A stretch of DNA of 64,000 bases from Sphingobacterium sp. (GCA_031286695.1 JAITTY010000017.1:186001-250000), one strand, 5' to 3'. Numbered from the stretch's first letter, positions 34,650 through 44,100 are shown. The notes: generated from the sequence alone by a model not told the origin. Translations and numbers: made by a program.

Positions 34650-35924
34650 TTATATAGCTAAGTTAATCAATTCCTCTCGTTGAGGGCCTGTTGAAAGGTA
34701 CTTTATGGGAACCTCTAGTTCTGCTTCGAGAAACGTGATGAATGTTGCTAGCGCTTCTGGAAGATTTTTCGCCTGACTCACATTCGTCAGCACTGTATTC
34801 CATCCGCTCAGATATTTCCAGACAGGCTTAATTTCTTGATCCTTGCATGCAGGCAATGCCAAAGCAATCTTTTCACCCTTTGTTTCGTAATGGGTACAAA
34901 CAGGAATCTCGGTTATTGTATTTAAAATGTCCGCTTTAGTCAATACAAGGTGGGTAACCCCATTCAACATGATGGCATATTTCAATGCAGGCAGATCGAG
35001 CCAGCCTATTCGACGTGGACGTTTTGTATTGGAACCAAATTCGCCTCCTTTTTCACGCAAATCGTTGGCAGTTTGGCCTGTTATCTCTGTTGGGAAAACG
35101 CCATGACCCACGCGGGTGCAATAGGCTTTTGTCACGCCGTATATTTTATCCACAAGCTTCGGTGATACTCCTAGACTCACGCAGGCTGCGGAGGCAAGGG
35201 TATTGGAAGAGGTAACATAGGGGTAACTACCATGATCGATGTCAAGTAATGTTGCCTGAGCTCCTTCTGCCAATACTTTTTGTCCATTTCGAAGCGCTTT
35301 ATTTAGAAAGATTTCAGTGTCTGTAATCTGTATTTTTTTGAGGAAAATACATCCTTGCATAAAACTGTGATAAAGCTCTTCTAAGGCTGGCATTTCCTGT
35401 CCAAAATGTTGCAGTTCATTGTATTGACGATTTAAAATTTGATATACGTCATCCTTAAAATTGTCGGAATAAATATCCTCCACGCGTAGATTCTGTCTTT
35501 TTATTTTATCGGAATAGCTTGGAGCAATGCCATTCTTGGTCGTTCCTATCGTCCGATATAATGCAGACTCTTCCATATAGATATCCCAATACCGGTGAGT
35601 GGGTAATACAAGATGTGCTTTTTGGGATATCAAAATTCTATTTAAGAGATCTTGTTCCGGGATAATTTGCGCTATTTCTTCAATTTCTGTTTTCAAAGAG
35701 AGGGGGTCAATGACTACGCCGGTACCAATGATGTTTTTGATATGGGGAGAAAAAATCCCCGAAGGAAGCAGTTTTAGGGTAATCTTTTCGTCTTGATAAT
35801 AGATACTATGCCCGGCATTTGCTCCACCATTGAACCGTGCGATAATGTCATAGTCACGCCCGATCAGATCGATAAATTTTCCTTTGCCCTCATCTCCCCA
35901 TTGGAGCCCAATTAAAATGTCCAT
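34650..35924 (-). CDS. purA: Adenylosuccinate synthetase, divergent paralogue type
   Basis: The 424-residue protein has the PurA fold: QWGDEGKGK (catalytic Asp and GTP loop, about 8-16), NGGANAGHS (catalytic His region), EGAQATLLDIDHGSYPYVTS and GWLDLPALKYAIMLNGVTH. The usual reaction is IMP + Asp + GTP to adenylosuccinate. Several normally near-invariant loops differ: the IMP/phosphate loop is GTTKNGIAPSYSDK (usually GTTGRGIGPxYxDK), the aspartate loop is GSNTKRPRR (usually GATTGRPRR), and VGHGVFPTE replaces VGxGPFPTE. It may be a second copy with altered amino-acid specificity. It is followed by a Crp/Fnr gene. The symbol refers to the family. Confidence 0.85.
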   Translation of the reverse strand: MDILIGLQWGDEGKGKFIDLIGRDYDIIARFNGGANAGHSIYYQDEKITLKLLPSGIFSPHIKNIIGTGVVIDPLSLKTEIEEIAQIIPEQDLLNRILISQKAHLVLPTHRYWDIYMEESALYRTIGTTKNGIAPSYSDKIKRQNLRVEDIYSDNFKDDVYQILNRQYNELQHFGQEMPALEELYHSFMQGCIFLKKIQITDTEIFLNKALRNGQKVLAEGAQATLLDIDHGSYPYVTSSNTLASAACVSLGVSPKLVDKIYGVTKAYCTRVGHGVFPTEITGQTANDLREKGGEFGSNTKRPRRIGWLDLPALKYAIMLNGVTHLVLTKADILNTITEIPVCTHYETKGEKIALALPACKDQEIKPVWKYLSGWNTVLTNVSQAKNLPEALATFITFLEAELEVPIKYLSTGPQREELINLAI

Positions 35925-35949
35925 GTTGCTTTTGTCTTGAATTTATGTA

Positions 35950-35979
35950 CAAAGCTAGGGTTTGAGAAGCTGGGGGCAA
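35950..35979 (-). promoter_or_regulatory. Promoter of the purA-like gene
   Basis: On the reverse strand, TTG (35979-35977), a 19-bp spacer and TAGCTTTG (35957-35950), 25 bases before the ATG. The spacer lacks the conserved AT-rich spacer core of the extended promoters. Confidence 0.6.
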
Positions 35980-36045
35980 TTGTCATTTGGCAAAAAGTGA
36001 AGCTTGATATTTTTGTGAAGTACCCTTGAGGCACATCGATTGAGT

Positions 36046-36627
36046 TTAAGCTTGTTTGTGTCCCAGCTGTTTTACTTTTTGTAGCCACTTATCCCGTTTA
36101 ATAGGATCTGAGGTTTTGATAATGCCGATATAAGTAACTTTCACTGGCGATATTCCACAAAATAGCAGTGTCGATCTCTTTAGTTGGTTAACGCTGGGTT
36201 TACCGTAAACCAGTGTATAATACCAACTGGGTTGATCGAGTGTTGTAATGATCCGGGCAGATTTTCCCTTCAGTAATTTATCCCAAAGAAGAGAATTTTC
36301 CCGATATTGAAAAGCAAACCCCGGTAAAAAAAGTCTATCGATAAAGCCTTTCATGAGTGCTGGAAGACCGCCCCACCAAACAGGATGTACCCAAACTAAA
36401 TGATCGGCCCACTTTATGTCTTCCCAGGCAAGAAGTAGATCGGGTTCGAGTTCTGTTCGTTTACGATAACCAAATTGAAGGTTAGGGTTGAATTTGAGAT
36501 CGATGATATGAATTGTCCGCACCGCAGCTCCAGAAGCTATTGCGCCTTCTTGATAAGCATTTGCAACCCCAAAATTAAAGGATTCCCGATTCGGGTGGCC
36601 GTTGATGATAAGTATTTTTTTCTGCAT
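36046..36627 (-). CDS. NAD(P)H-dependent oxidoreductase, flavodoxin-like fold (NQO1/KefF type)
   Basis: The 193-residue protein begins KKILIINGHPNRESFNFGVA, a flavodoxin-like phosphate-binding start, and has HLVWVHPVWWGGLPALMKGF followed by IDRLFLPGFAF, the hallmark of the NQO1/MdaB/KefF flavoproteins. These carry out two-electron reduction of quinones or other electrophiles with FMN/FAD. It lies 58 bp downstream of the Crp/Fnr gene at 36686 on the same strand, which suggests local control by that regulator. TATTTTTG lies at 36652-36645. Confidence 0.9.
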   Translation of the reverse strand: MQKKILIINGHPNRESFNFGVANAYQEGAIASGAAVRTIHIIDLKFNPNLQFGYRKRTELEPDLLLAWEDIKWADHLVWVHPVWWGGLPALMKGFIDRLFLPGFAFQYRENSLLWDKLLKGKSARIITTLDQPSWYYTLVYGKPSVNQLKRSTLLFCGISPVKVTYIGIIKTSDPIKRDKWLQKVKQLGHKQA

Positions 36628-36685
36628 GATGTTGTTTTACATCACAAAAATAGAATTGGCCAACCTCTTTTTACAGGACAAATGT

Positions 36686-37252
36686 CTAAAAAGAAATTTC
36701 GCTGCGAATACGGCTTAGGTGACGTTGTGTAATGCCCAAATAGGAGGCGAGGTACTGTAATGGAAGCTGTTGGATAAACTCAGGGTGATTTTTGATCAAA
36801 TTTGCATACCGTTGGGAAGCGGTTTCTTTTTGCAATTGGAATACACGTTTTTCGAGTTCAAGATATTGTTCCTCAGCAACCATTTTAAGATACTTTGTCC
36901 ATTTTAAACTGTCTGTAGCAAGTTTGTCAATTGTGTGCTTTTTGATGGTCCAAAGCTCAGCAGAAGTAATGGCCTGCATAGTCTCGGTGCTTGGTCCTCC
37001 TGTGATAAAAGAAGAGTACGCTGCTATCCAGGTATTGGGAAAGCGGAAACAATAGGTGATATCTTCCTTGTCTGCACTGCTATAATAGGAGCGAAAGATA
37101 CCCGATTGTATAAAGGCTACTTCATGACAAGGTTGATCTTCTTTGACAAAAAAATCGTTTTTATTCAGCTTCTTGTATTCAAAAAGCTGAATAATTTCAT
37201 TGATCTCTTCTTCCTCGAATAGACGCAAAGACCGAAAATATGCTGCTATCAT
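36686..37252 (-). CDS. Crp/Fnr-family transcriptional regulator
   Basis: The 188-residue protein has a cNMP-binding-type beta roll (about 15-115; EVAFIQSGIFRSYYSSADKE), a dimer helix (LEKRVFQLQKETASQRYANL) and a C-terminal winged helix (LPLQYLASYLGITQRHLSRI). No Fnr cysteines are present. The ATG at 37252 is preferred over an in-frame TTG at 37261, which lies inside the TAAGTTTG element. Only six bases separate that element from the ATG, so the mRNA may be leaderless. It is probably the regulator of the downstream oxidoreductase gene. Confidence 0.9.
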   Translation of the reverse strand: MIAAYFRSLRLFEEEEINEIIQLFEYKKLNKNDFFVKEDQPCHEVAFIQSGIFRSYYSSADKEDITYCFRFPNTWIAAYSSFITGGPSTETMQAITSAELWTIKKHTIDKLATDSLKWTKYLKMVAEEQYLELEKRVFQLQKETASQRYANLIKNHPEFIQQLPLQYLASYLGITQRHLSRIRSEISF

Positions 37253-37258
37253 GTCGTC

Positions 37259-37289
37259 CAAACTTAACTAAATTGCGGTATTAATGCAA
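37259..37289 (-). promoter_or_regulatory. Promoter of the second Crp/Fnr gene (extended type)
   Basis: On the reverse strand, TTG (37289-37287), a 20-bp spacer CATTAATACCGCAATTTAGT and TAAGTTTG (37266-37259), with TTGC-N9-GCAA. It is the fifth member of the shared promoter set. Confidence 0.78.
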
Positions 37290-37359
37290 GATAAATCCAA
37301 TAGGGCCAGCTTCAAAAGGTCAATATCTTATACCGGCTAATGATTAAAAATGAGCACTT

Positions 37360-37827
37360 CTATTGCGCATCAATTAGAATTGCCAATTGTAGGCACATGT
37401 GATCAGAACGATTGCTCCAGGCGTGGTTTGTTCCACGTTGGATAACAATATCGCCCGCATAAAGCTTGGTTTCTTCTGTATCTGTTATGAGATAAATCTC
37501 GCCCGAGAGAATGACGATATAATCCAAGCTTGTTGTTTGATGCATGAGGGGATGAGGTTGACCGACCGGAGCTTCAATCCCGAGTTCTTTGTCCGGAGGA
37601 ATCTGAACATAGCGAAAATAAGTTCCATTTTTGATGACCTGTGGTATTGCTGAATTTTCTATTGGGTTTTCCTGCTCAAATTTGGCGGGCATTTGACTAG
37701 TTTGCCAGATATCTGAGATAATAAGGTTTGGGAAGTGCTCAGAAACATTGTCGACCAAGGCATCCATTTGTATAAAGGACTTGCCAGCTTGTGTGCCTGT
37801 CACGATTCTTCTAGGTATGGTGTTCAT
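37360..37827 (-). CDS. Cupin-domain protein
   Basis: The 155-residue protein (from ATG 37827; an in-frame ATG at 37878 adds 17 residues without homology-like features) has a single cupin barrel at about 60-150. Recognisable parts are GIEAPVGQPHPLMHQTTSLD followed by YIVILSGEIYLITD and a second motif TKLYAGDIVIQRGTNHAWSN. Metal-binding His residues of the two cupin motifs are partly present (HPLMHQT and NHAW). Such proteins include dioxygenases, isomerases and sensors, and no substrate can be named. It is divergent from the HxlR regulator, which may control it. Confidence 0.85.
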   Translation of the reverse strand: MNTIPRRIVTGTQAGKSFIQMDALVDNVSEHFPNLIISDIWQTSQMPAKFEQENPIENSAIPQVIKNGTYFRYVQIPPDKELGIEAPVGQPHPLMHQTTSLDYIVILSGEIYLITDTEETKLYAGDIVIQRGTNHAWSNRSDHMCLQLAILIDAQ

Positions 37828-37984
37828 TGTCTTAGTTATTTTTTCTTGTCTATTTAATAAATTGATGTCGTATCTCAATCTTTTCGGTTTTAATATGACC
37901 GATACAATGCGTAGGTAATCGGAAGATTTTCTTCTTGCATAATTGATTTGACAAATCTACTTTTCATTTACTATATATTTGTTG

Positions 37985-38006
37985 CTAGTTAACAAGTGGT
38001 AACTAG
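37985..38006. promoter_or_regulatory. Candidate operator between the cupin and HxlR genes
   Basis: CTAGTTA (37985-37991) and TAACTAG (38000-38006) are perfect 7-bp inverted arms with an 8-bp centre. They lie just after TATATTTG (37974-37981), a -7 element for the HxlR gene. Binding by the HxlR-type protein itself is inferred. Confidence 0.5.
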
Positions 38007-38023
38007 TAGAATTTAATGGCAAT

Positions 38024-38413
38024 ATGGATAAAATTTTAGACGGGAATCAACAGCGGAAGGTAACCTGTTCGGAAGAACTGCGCGCTATGCGGGATGCATT
38101 AGATATTTTGGGGGGTAAATGGAAATTGATGATATTGCGTTATCTGGCGAATCGGGAACTGCAGGAAATCCATTTCAAAAAAATGGAACGAGAAATTCAG
38201 GGAATATCTGCTAAAGTACTTACAAAAGAACTTCGGGATCTTGAGTTAAATTTACTGGTCTCCCGTCGATCCTCTAAAGATCCTGTAAAAGTGTTTTATA
38301 AAATCACGGCTTATGGAAAAAGTGTATTCCCGGTCACCGAATCTCTAGTCGATTGGGGGCTGGAATACCGAGAAAAAATGAAACAGGAGATTACAATAAT
38401 ATCCAAAAAGTAA
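38024..38413 (+). CDS. HxlR-family transcriptional regulator
   Basis: The 129-residue winged-helix protein has the HxlR signature ALDILGGKWKLMILRYLANR (about 24-43) and KKMEREIQGISAKVLTKELR (about 52-71), ending with TESLVDWGLEYREKM. The N-terminal Cys13 (VTCSEELRAMRD) is at the position where many members hold a redox- or electrophile-sensing cysteine. HxlR proteins usually sense aldehydes, disulfides or oxidants and control a divergent gene. Here that is the cupin gene, with an inverted repeat between. It ends one base before the convergent DinB-like gene. Confidence 0.92.
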   Translation: MDKILDGNQQRKVTCSEELRAMRDALDILGGKWKLMILRYLANRELQEIHFKKMEREIQGISAKVLTKELRDLELNLLVSRRSSKDPVKVFYKITAYGKSVFPVTESLVDWGLEYREKMKQEITIISKK

Positions 38414-38414
38414 T

Positions 38415-38888
38415 TTATTTCGATTGAATGATCATTTTTTTGATGAGTGAAATTTGACCGAGGTGATAATAGCTATGTTCTATTACAGCTTCAATATTTC
38501 GGAGATAAGATCCATATTTTTCATCAATAAAAGGTTGGTCAAATTGCTCTTCTTCAAACGTGGTAATACTATCGGCAAATGCTGCCGCATTTTTTAGGAA
38601 TTTATTTACAAGGGAGTCCCAATCTGCTTTTGATGCGATGACAGGAACATCAAAGCTGTATTTATCACTTATTTCCAACTTACCACGCTCAAATGCAGTT
38701 AGTAGCCCCTCTAGGTAATAATTGATGTGGTAAGTTAGCGCAGCAATGGTATTCAAGTTATTTATTTTGAATATGGCCTGTTCCCAGGTGGTATCCAGTA
38801 ATTGTTCCTGATAATTGGTATTCGCAATCCAGTGTCCATTCAGTAAAACTTCGCGCAACCTGTTTGCGATAAATATCCGTCTTTCCAT
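38415..38888 (-). CDS. DinB-like four-helix protein
   Basis: The 157-residue protein is predicted to be a four-helix bundle. Histidines occur at the places expected for the DinB/YfiT metal site: NGHWIANTNY (about residue 19), ALTYHINYYLEG (about 53) and IEHSYYHLGQIS (about 137-141). The triad of His residues fits the DinB/YfiT superfamily, whose known members include thiol transferases and many stress proteins of unknown role. It has no membrane span. It is convergent with, and nearly touches, the HxlR gene. Confidence 0.8.
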   Translation of the reverse strand: MERRIFIANRLREVLLNGHWIANTNYQEQLLDTTWEQAIFKINNLNTIAALTYHINYYLEGLLTAFERGKLEISDKYSFDVPVIASKADWDSLVNKFLKNAAAFADSITTFEEEQFDQPFIDEKYGSYLRNIEAVIEHSYYHLGQISLIKKMIIQSK

Positions 38889-39092
38889 TTTCTCTTAAAA
38901 TTTTTTAATGATCGGTTTTTGCTCCTCTCTCTGGCAAATAGGTGTTTTTTTACATTTTATAATCGCCTTAGGGGAATCTTATTGATTTCCTATGTCCAAT
39001 TTACATACAATTTCCTTATTCTTCATCTTTGGTTAACTTCTTGTTAATAAGACTTTTCTTTTTTTGTATAAAGTCATTGTTACCAAAATATC

Positions 39093-39713
39093 ATGTTTGC
39101 ACTAACCGGAAAAGATTTAAAAAGCGTTTGGGACCAATTTGTGGAAGATGAGAGTGAAGAATCATTTTATACTTTATACAAACATTACCACCATTATCTT
39201 TCTTATTTGGGATTGAAAAAGAAAATGTCTGTTCAACGCGTCCAGGATAGTGTAAATGATGTGTTTTTACATCTTTGGGAGAAAAAAAACAACAATCGAC
39301 AAATTCGTAACCATCACAATTATATTATTACGGTATTCTTCCAAAAGCTTTTCCGAAAGGAATCACTGCACTTGGCGGATATGGATTTTGAGGAGGAATT
39401 CTATGACCCTGCGATTTATCAGTCCGTTGAAGAGCAACATATTCGTAAAGTTACAACAAATACTGTTGCTCAGCTGGTTCAAGAGCATATGGAGCAATTG
39501 GGCACGAAGCAGCAGCAGGTAATCTATCAACGTTTTTTTCTCGATCTTTCTTATCAGGAGATCGCCGATGCGAATCAGGTTTCGATTCATACCATCTATA
39601 ATACCATCTATAAATCGCTGGAAAAGATAAAAAATAACCTTTCTAGTGAACAAGAAATCTTCCTTAAAGTAGCCGTAGGCTTACTCTCTTCATTTTTATT
39701 GATTTTTTCTTAA
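39093..39713 (+). CDS. RNA polymerase ECF-type sigma-70 factor
   Basis: The 206-residue protein has a sigma region 2 (about 15-85; HHYLSYLGLKKKMSVQRVQD followed by SVNDVFLHLWEKK) and region 4 (about 140-185; QQQVIYQRFFLDLSYQEIAD and VSIHTIYNTIYKSLEKIK). It differs from most FecI-like factors of Bacteroidota by a hydrophobic C-terminal tail (LKVAVGLLSSFLLIFS) that could be a membrane anchor. It heads a 17.5-kb co-directional locus and is followed by a FecR gene after 60 bp, so it likely directs this locus. The hydrophobic tail may help keep it at the membrane with its anti-sigma factor. Confidence 0.92.
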   Translation: MFALTGKDLKSVWDQFVEDESEESFYTLYKHYHHYLSYLGLKKKMSVQRVQDSVNDVFLHLWEKKNNNRQIRNHHNYIITVFFQKLFRKESLHLADMDFEEEFYDPAIYQSVEEQHIRKVTTNTVAQLVQEHMEQLGTKQQQVIYQRFFLDLSYQEIADANQVSIHTIYNTIYKSLEKIKNNLSSEQEIFLKVAVGLLSSFLLIFS

Positions 39714-39773
39714 AAACGAGTAGTGAAAAAATGATGTCCCGTGCTCTATTGTATAAATTACGATTAGAGTAGT

Positions 39774-40973
39774 ATGGACGAACTTAATTTACAAGCACTG
39801 TTGCTGGATGAATCTTTTGTGAACTTTTGCAGGAGAACGAATAAAGAGGACATCGAAAAATGGGAGAAATGGTTACAAAAATATCCTGAGCATAGAGAAT
39901 CTATTGCGGAGCTGAAGGATGTTATTGTGGCTATGGGGCACTATGCGGGTGAGCTATCCGTCCAAACAAATTATGCGCGTTTACAGTCGCAGATAAAAAA
40001 GCGTTCTAACCAGCACCGTTTTGCTACAATTGGTACAACAGTCTGGTTTAAAATCGCAGCTTTCCTTGTTGTAGTTGGCGCTATTTCATTGTTCTTATTT
40101 CGACAACAGCTGATTCCAGAGCCCTCCGAAAGTGCGCAGCAGATTGGTTCTCCGGGCAAGGATGCCGCTTTGTTAACATTGAAAGATGGTTCGATTGTCT
40201 CTTTGGTTGATATAAAGAATGGAAGTGTTATTGCACTTCAGGGCGGTGTGGAAATACAAAAAAATAAAGATGGTGAGGTAATTTATAAGGCAGTAGAACA
40301 GGGGCGGATTGCGAGCAATGCCATAAATACAATAACAACCAACCGTGGAAACCAGTATCAGATCATATTGCCCGACGGATCCAAAGCTTTTCTCAATGCA
40401 AACTCAACCTTGACATATCCTCTAAAATTTGATCTAAATGAAAGGTCGGTGCGTATGACAGGGGAGATCTACTTTGAAATAGCAAAAATTGAAGTAGGAT
40501 CGGAAGATAAAAAGCGAATTCCTTTTTATGTGGAAACCTCAAATCAAAAAATTGAAGTGCTCGGTACGCATTTTAATGTCAATGCCTACGAAGATGAGCC
40601 TGCTACAACAACGACCTTACTGGAAGGAAGTGTTAAGGTTATTTCAAAAAAGAGGAATGAATCTGTGCTTTTGAAACCTGGTCAATGTGCTTTGTTAAAT
40701 GAAACTTTACATGTTGAGCATGTGGATGTTGCTCAGGAAGTAGCCTGGATAAACGGTGATTTTGTATTTAAGGGAGAAGAACTGGGAAGTCTATTGCGTA
40801 AAATTTCGAGATGGTACAATGTAGATGTTGAATGTCCAGAAAGGCTTGATAAACTAAAATTTGATGGTATGGTATCCCGTTCTCAACCGCTGAGTACAAT
40901 CATCGATATGTTGCAAACTACAGGTAAAGTAAAATTAACACTAAATGGAAGGAGGCTTATTGTGATAGATTGA
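39774..40973 (+). CDS. FecR-family anti-sigma factor
   Basis: The 399-residue protein has a cytoplasmic N-terminal anti-sigma part (about 1-80), one membrane helix (about 89-110; FKIAAFLVVVGAISLFLF), a periplasmic FecR domain (about 180-300; ILPDGSKAFLNANSTLTYPL) and a C-terminal DUF4974-type domain (about 325-399; GSLLRKISRWYNVDVECPER). It would hold the ECF sigma factor until the STN domain of the downstream receptor signals. The order sigma, FecR, STN-receptor is the standard trans-envelope signalling unit of this phylum. Confidence 0.95.
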   Translation: MDELNLQALLLDESFVNFCRRTNKEDIEKWEKWLQKYPEHRESIAELKDVIVAMGHYAGELSVQTNYARLQSQIKKRSNQHRFATIGTTVWFKIAAFLVVVGAISLFLFRQQLIPEPSESAQQIGSPGKDAALLTLKDGSIVSLVDIKNGSVIALQGGVEIQKNKDGEVIYKAVEQGRIASNAINTITTNRGNQYQIILPDGSKAFLNANSTLTYPLKFDLNERSVRMTGEIYFEIAKIEVGSEDKKRIPFYVETSNQKIEVLGTHFNVNAYEDEPATTTTLLEGSVKVISKKRNESVLLKPGQCALLNETLHVEHVDVAQEVAWINGDFVFKGEELGSLLRKISRWYNVDVECPERLDKLKFDGMVSRSQPLSTIIDMLQTTGKVKLTLNGRRLIVID

Positions 40974-41006
40974 CCTATCTAATCTACGGTAAGCTGGATA
41001 AAAACA

Positions 41007-41033
41007 ACCAAAGGTGCTGGTAACACCTTTGGT
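41007..41033 (+). promoter_or_regulatory. Perfect hairpin between fecR-like and receptor genes
   Basis: ACCAAAGGTG (41007-41016) and CACCTTTGGT (41024-41033) form a 10-bp perfect stem with a 7-base loop. No T-run follows, so it may attenuate, protect an RNA end, or act as an operator rather than terminate fully. Confidence 0.6.
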
Positions 41034-41102
41034 CAATGTGTCAAGCTTATCGATAATGTTGCGATTCACTAATCATCAAATAATATTAACAACAACAAAT
41101 AT

Positions 41103-44100
41103 ATGAGTTTTTATCAATGCATGCGTGTTATGAAAATCACCATGATATTATTAACTTGTTTGTTGGTGAAAGTCAGTGCGTTTACTTATGGTCAACGGAT
41201 TACACTCCACAAACAAAATAGCAATATCCCTACTGTTTTAAGAGAAATCAGGCAACAGAGTGGCTATGACTTTTTTTATGACGCGGATCTTTTTAAGAAA
41301 AGTAATGTCGTCAGTATCAACCTGTCAAACGCTTCTATTGAAGAGGCATTGCATGCTTGTTTTACGGGGCTCCCTTTTCGTTATGTTATCAAAAATAAGT
41401 TAGTGGTGTTGACCGCTGATCCACTGCCGGAAAGAAGTCCCTTAGTCATGCGCCAACAGCTACAAATAAAAGGACGGGTAGTTGATGCACAGAGTAAAGC
41501 CCCTTTGATAGGTGTGTCGGTGAAATTAAAAGGGTCACGATCGGGGACGACAACGGACGCATCAGGGAATTTTTCCATAGCCGTTTCGGAGAATAGTGTC
41601 TTAGTAATTTTTAGCCTTATTGGCCATGAACTGAAAGAACAGACTATTCATGTGGCAGATAAGAATGTAATCATCCAATTGCGGGCAACTTCGACAGCTC
41701 TGGAAGAGGTGGAGGTAAAAGTGCAGGCACGCGTAAAAGCAAATACGGAGTCCGCGGTATTGGATGAACGCAGAAAAGCCGCGATCCTACAAGATGCAAT
41801 CTCTGCTGAATTGATCGAAAGAACGGGAAGTATCACCACGACACAGGCACTGCAAAGAGTTACGGGAGTCACTGTGACGGATGATAAGTATGTAGCGGTG
41901 CGCGGTCTTGGAGACCGTTCTGTTATTGGTCAGTTGAATGGTGTCCGTTTAGCATCTTCCGATCCAGATCGAAGCACGATCCCATTAGATCTTGTCCCAG
42001 CCTCTTTACTCGACAATATTACTGTATATAAAACCGTAACGCCCGACAAGCCCGCTGACGCAGCTTCTGGTATTGTCGAATTGAAAACAAAGTCCGTTCC
42101 CGACAAAATGACTTTTGAAGTGATCGCACAGACGGGACTAAATTCAAATATTGGGCTTGGCGGTCAATACAATAGTTTTTGGAATAGCGAACTGGGCGTT
42201 TTGGGAACGAAAATAAACGGGAAAAATCTCTCGTCAGATTTTTTAAATCTCTCTAAGCAATATCCTGGAGGTCTCTCTTCCATTCAGCGTCTGATTGCAA
42301 ACAGTAATTACAGTCCTGAAGCTCATCAAGAAGTTAACCGAATAAACGGTATCATGCAGGGCTTTGACCCTGTAATGACGAGTTCGTATAAACGGGCTCC
42401 GCTGAATCAATTGTATTCGGCAACATTTGGCAATAGCTATGGATTATTTGGCGGAAAACACCGACTGGGAGTCATTTTGGGTGGTAATTATTACCGTCGT
42501 ACTACTGATATAAGCGGCGGTGATTTAACTCAATATAGTATTTATCAAGGTGTAGTAACTGGCAATCCCGATATTTTTAGTCCGCGTAATATCCCCAATT
42601 ATATTACCCCGAACAGTTTGTTTATGGGTAAATACCAAACATATAAGGAGAATACCGGTACAGAAACACTTAATTATGGGACACTAGCCGGGTTAACTTA
42701 TCGTTTTAATCCGCAACATGAAATCAGCATGCAATATCTAGGAAGTTGGGGTGGCGAATCCACGGCATCCAATCTTTCAGGACGTTACGAATATACGGGC
42801 TTACCGGGTGAGGTGCGTAATACCACCTATTCTTTAAAGCAGACTTTCCGTAATTTGAATACGTTTAATTTACAGGGGGAGCATAAGTTTCTTAAAGGAG
42901 GCTATTCGCCACGTCTAAGTTATAATGTTGCTTCATCTCGATCAAAACAAAATGATCCTGATTTTCGTTTTGCAAGCCTTGTGGATTATACACCCCGAGG
43001 TGGTGGCTGGTATGACCGACCTATACCAGGAGCTATTAATGGAGAAACCACTCAAAAAGTGTATTCGGAGCATTTGTATGCGCTGATGTCGGGTTATGTA
43101 AATGGCTTTGGAACCTATGGCTTGATGCAGGCCGAACCGAATGGCCGTAGATGGCGTAATCTAGATGAAAAAAACTATAATTATAAAGCTGATCTCAGCA
43201 TTCCGTTCCGTTTTTTTGGACAAAAGCAAGAGTTTAAAACTGGAGTAAACTATTTGTTCCGGGATCGCAATTTTACGGAAAATCAACTGTTTTTACCCGG
43301 TTCAAATTTTACAACCAATAAATCTGTTACGCTATATGATGCTGAAGGTAATTTGGATCGATTGGTCAGCAATGAATTCGTGGGAATTAAAGTGCCTGCC
43401 CCAGCTCAAGGGGAAGGTATGATGCCGATAGGTGGATTTTTGTATAACAGTCAAAAATCGCCCAACAATTATACGGGTTATTTCGAGACGAATGCACTTT
43501 ATGGCATGGTGGATCTAAAATTGACAGAACGATTCAGAATGGCCGGTGGTGTACGTTTTGAAATGACCAACATAGGCTCTTCCGTAGATACCGCTGGTGT
43601 TTTCTTAGATCCTTCTTTGACGACAGGAGCGAATGGCGAGGCCGCAATTCCCTTAAATCCCATTAATCCAAATTCTGTTTATAAAACGGGATATAAACCA
43701 TTCTATTCTGTCAATGCTACATTCACCTTGAATAAGAATATGAATTTTCGGGCTGCGTTCAATACGACATTGGCTCGTCCTGAACTCCGGGAGATTACCA
43801 ATGTTTTTGAATTTGATGCCTTCCAGATGGGGCTTGTCGTCGGTAATCCTAACCTGAAAAATCAATATACGCAAAATGCGGACTTCCGTTGGGAATGGTT
43901 CCCGGCGAAAGGCGAGGTGATCGCTGTTTCTGCTTTTGGGAAGCGGATCGAAAATCAATTGGTCAAAGTATTTAATCTGAAGACAGCTGGCTTAGCGGCT
44001 ACTTATCCGGAGTTTCCGACGATTCAATTCCAAAACGATCCAAATATCGGTAAGGTCTGGGGAGTGGAATTGGAACTCGTGAAAAATTTGGGAATTATCA

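Noticed and set aside
34650..35924. Phage-type PurZ (2-aminoadenylosuccinate synthetase)
   Set aside because: PurZ replaces the catalytic Asp of the first loop. Here QWGDEGKGK keeps it, and no phage genes are nearby.
37253..37261. TTG start at 37261 for the Crp/Fnr gene
   Set aside because: The codon is inside the TAAGTTTG element. The ATG at 37252 is used.
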